Shown in pieces: positions 63,959 through 64,000 of a DNA stretch of 64,000 nt. Source of the stretch: Bacillus shivajii (GTDB lineage Bacteria > Bacillota > Bacilli > Bacillales > Salisediminibacteriaceae); contig NZ_CP084703.1 in the NCBI RefSeq assembly GCF_020519665.1, positions 2,418,001-2,482,000 of the forward strand, given 5' to 3'. Within the stretch, counting starts at the first letter, position 1, and every line of letters starts with the position of its first letter. A program made the position numbers and the translations under genes. A model generated the notes under the pieces. The model ran no database searches. It was not told the DNA's origin and saw nothing but the letters and a program-made list of their open reading frames with translations.

Positions 63959-64000
63959 AACATCATCGGTTTGTCATATGGCCTATATGCTTTATTAGTA

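Noticed and set aside
51301-64000. Search for a selC gene (tRNA-Sec)
   Set aside because: No stretch combines a long acceptor arm, a UCA anticodon loop and a GGTTCGA-type T loop near selA, selD or selB. The gene must lie outside the window if the system works.

Overview
The window comes from a low-GC, endospore-forming member of the Bacillaceae. Spore genes (sspO, sspP, an sspN-like gene, tlp, a YaaH/SleL-type LysM-GH18 protein), AGGAGG-type ribosome binding sites and Bacillus-like synteny (sspO divergent from aconitase; tlp with a yneP-like thioesterase and a yneQ-like gene) all point there. An SbtA-type bicarbonate permease and many dispersed GC-rich repeats would suit an alkaliphilic or halo-alkaliphilic genus, but the species cannot be named from this sequence.

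Layout. 1-5900: repeats, an MFS transporter, an alpha/beta hydrolase, a PfpI-family protein, a secreted NlpC/P60 wall hydrolase and an HD phosphohydrolase. 6000-9540: a two-gene 2-oxoacid:ferredoxin oxidoreductase (gamma-delta and alpha-beta fusions) behind a promoter with an Fnr-type box centred at -41.5. 9540-15100: DUF3891, YhfH-like and small membrane genes, then a YtrA-type GntR regulator with two ABC exporters. 15100-22300: a CcpA-type site and lipoprotein amylase, a cyclophilin lipoprotein, the di-iron repair protein Ric, an IS110-family element, a YhjD-like protein and an amidohydrolase. 22300-33000: a 1037-residue GNAT fusion, a YwpF-like protein, SbtA-like permease, membrane proteins and a degenerate EAL protein of YkuI type. 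33000-50200: a large repeat island, a P-loop ATPase, PHP phosphoesterase, NadE, a spore/AAA+ group, EamA and VTT membrane proteins, and aconitase.

50500-63800 is the most unusual part: a selenium locus. It holds selA, selD and selB. Two genes contain an in-frame UGA that conventional gene calling would break. One is a 78-residue SelW/Rdx-family selenoprotein (CxxU). The other is selD itself, with Sec in its catalytic GGUGCK motif. Both have hairpins just after the UGA that could act as bacterial SECIS elements, and the two genes diverge from promoters whose -35 boxes overlap. selB is followed 4 nt later by a glycosyltransferase whose sequence pattern resembles the selenosugar synthase SenB, suggesting that selenophosphate may also feed a selenosugar branch. 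An ECF sigma/anti-sigma pair with a plausible autoregulatory promoter lies between the two parts. No selC (tRNA-Sec) was found in the window.

Intergenic space carries several repeat families: MITE-like elements with GGCT ends and 8-9 bp target duplications, a second family with GAATCAATTTC inverted ends, and a GC-rich cassette nested inside members of both.
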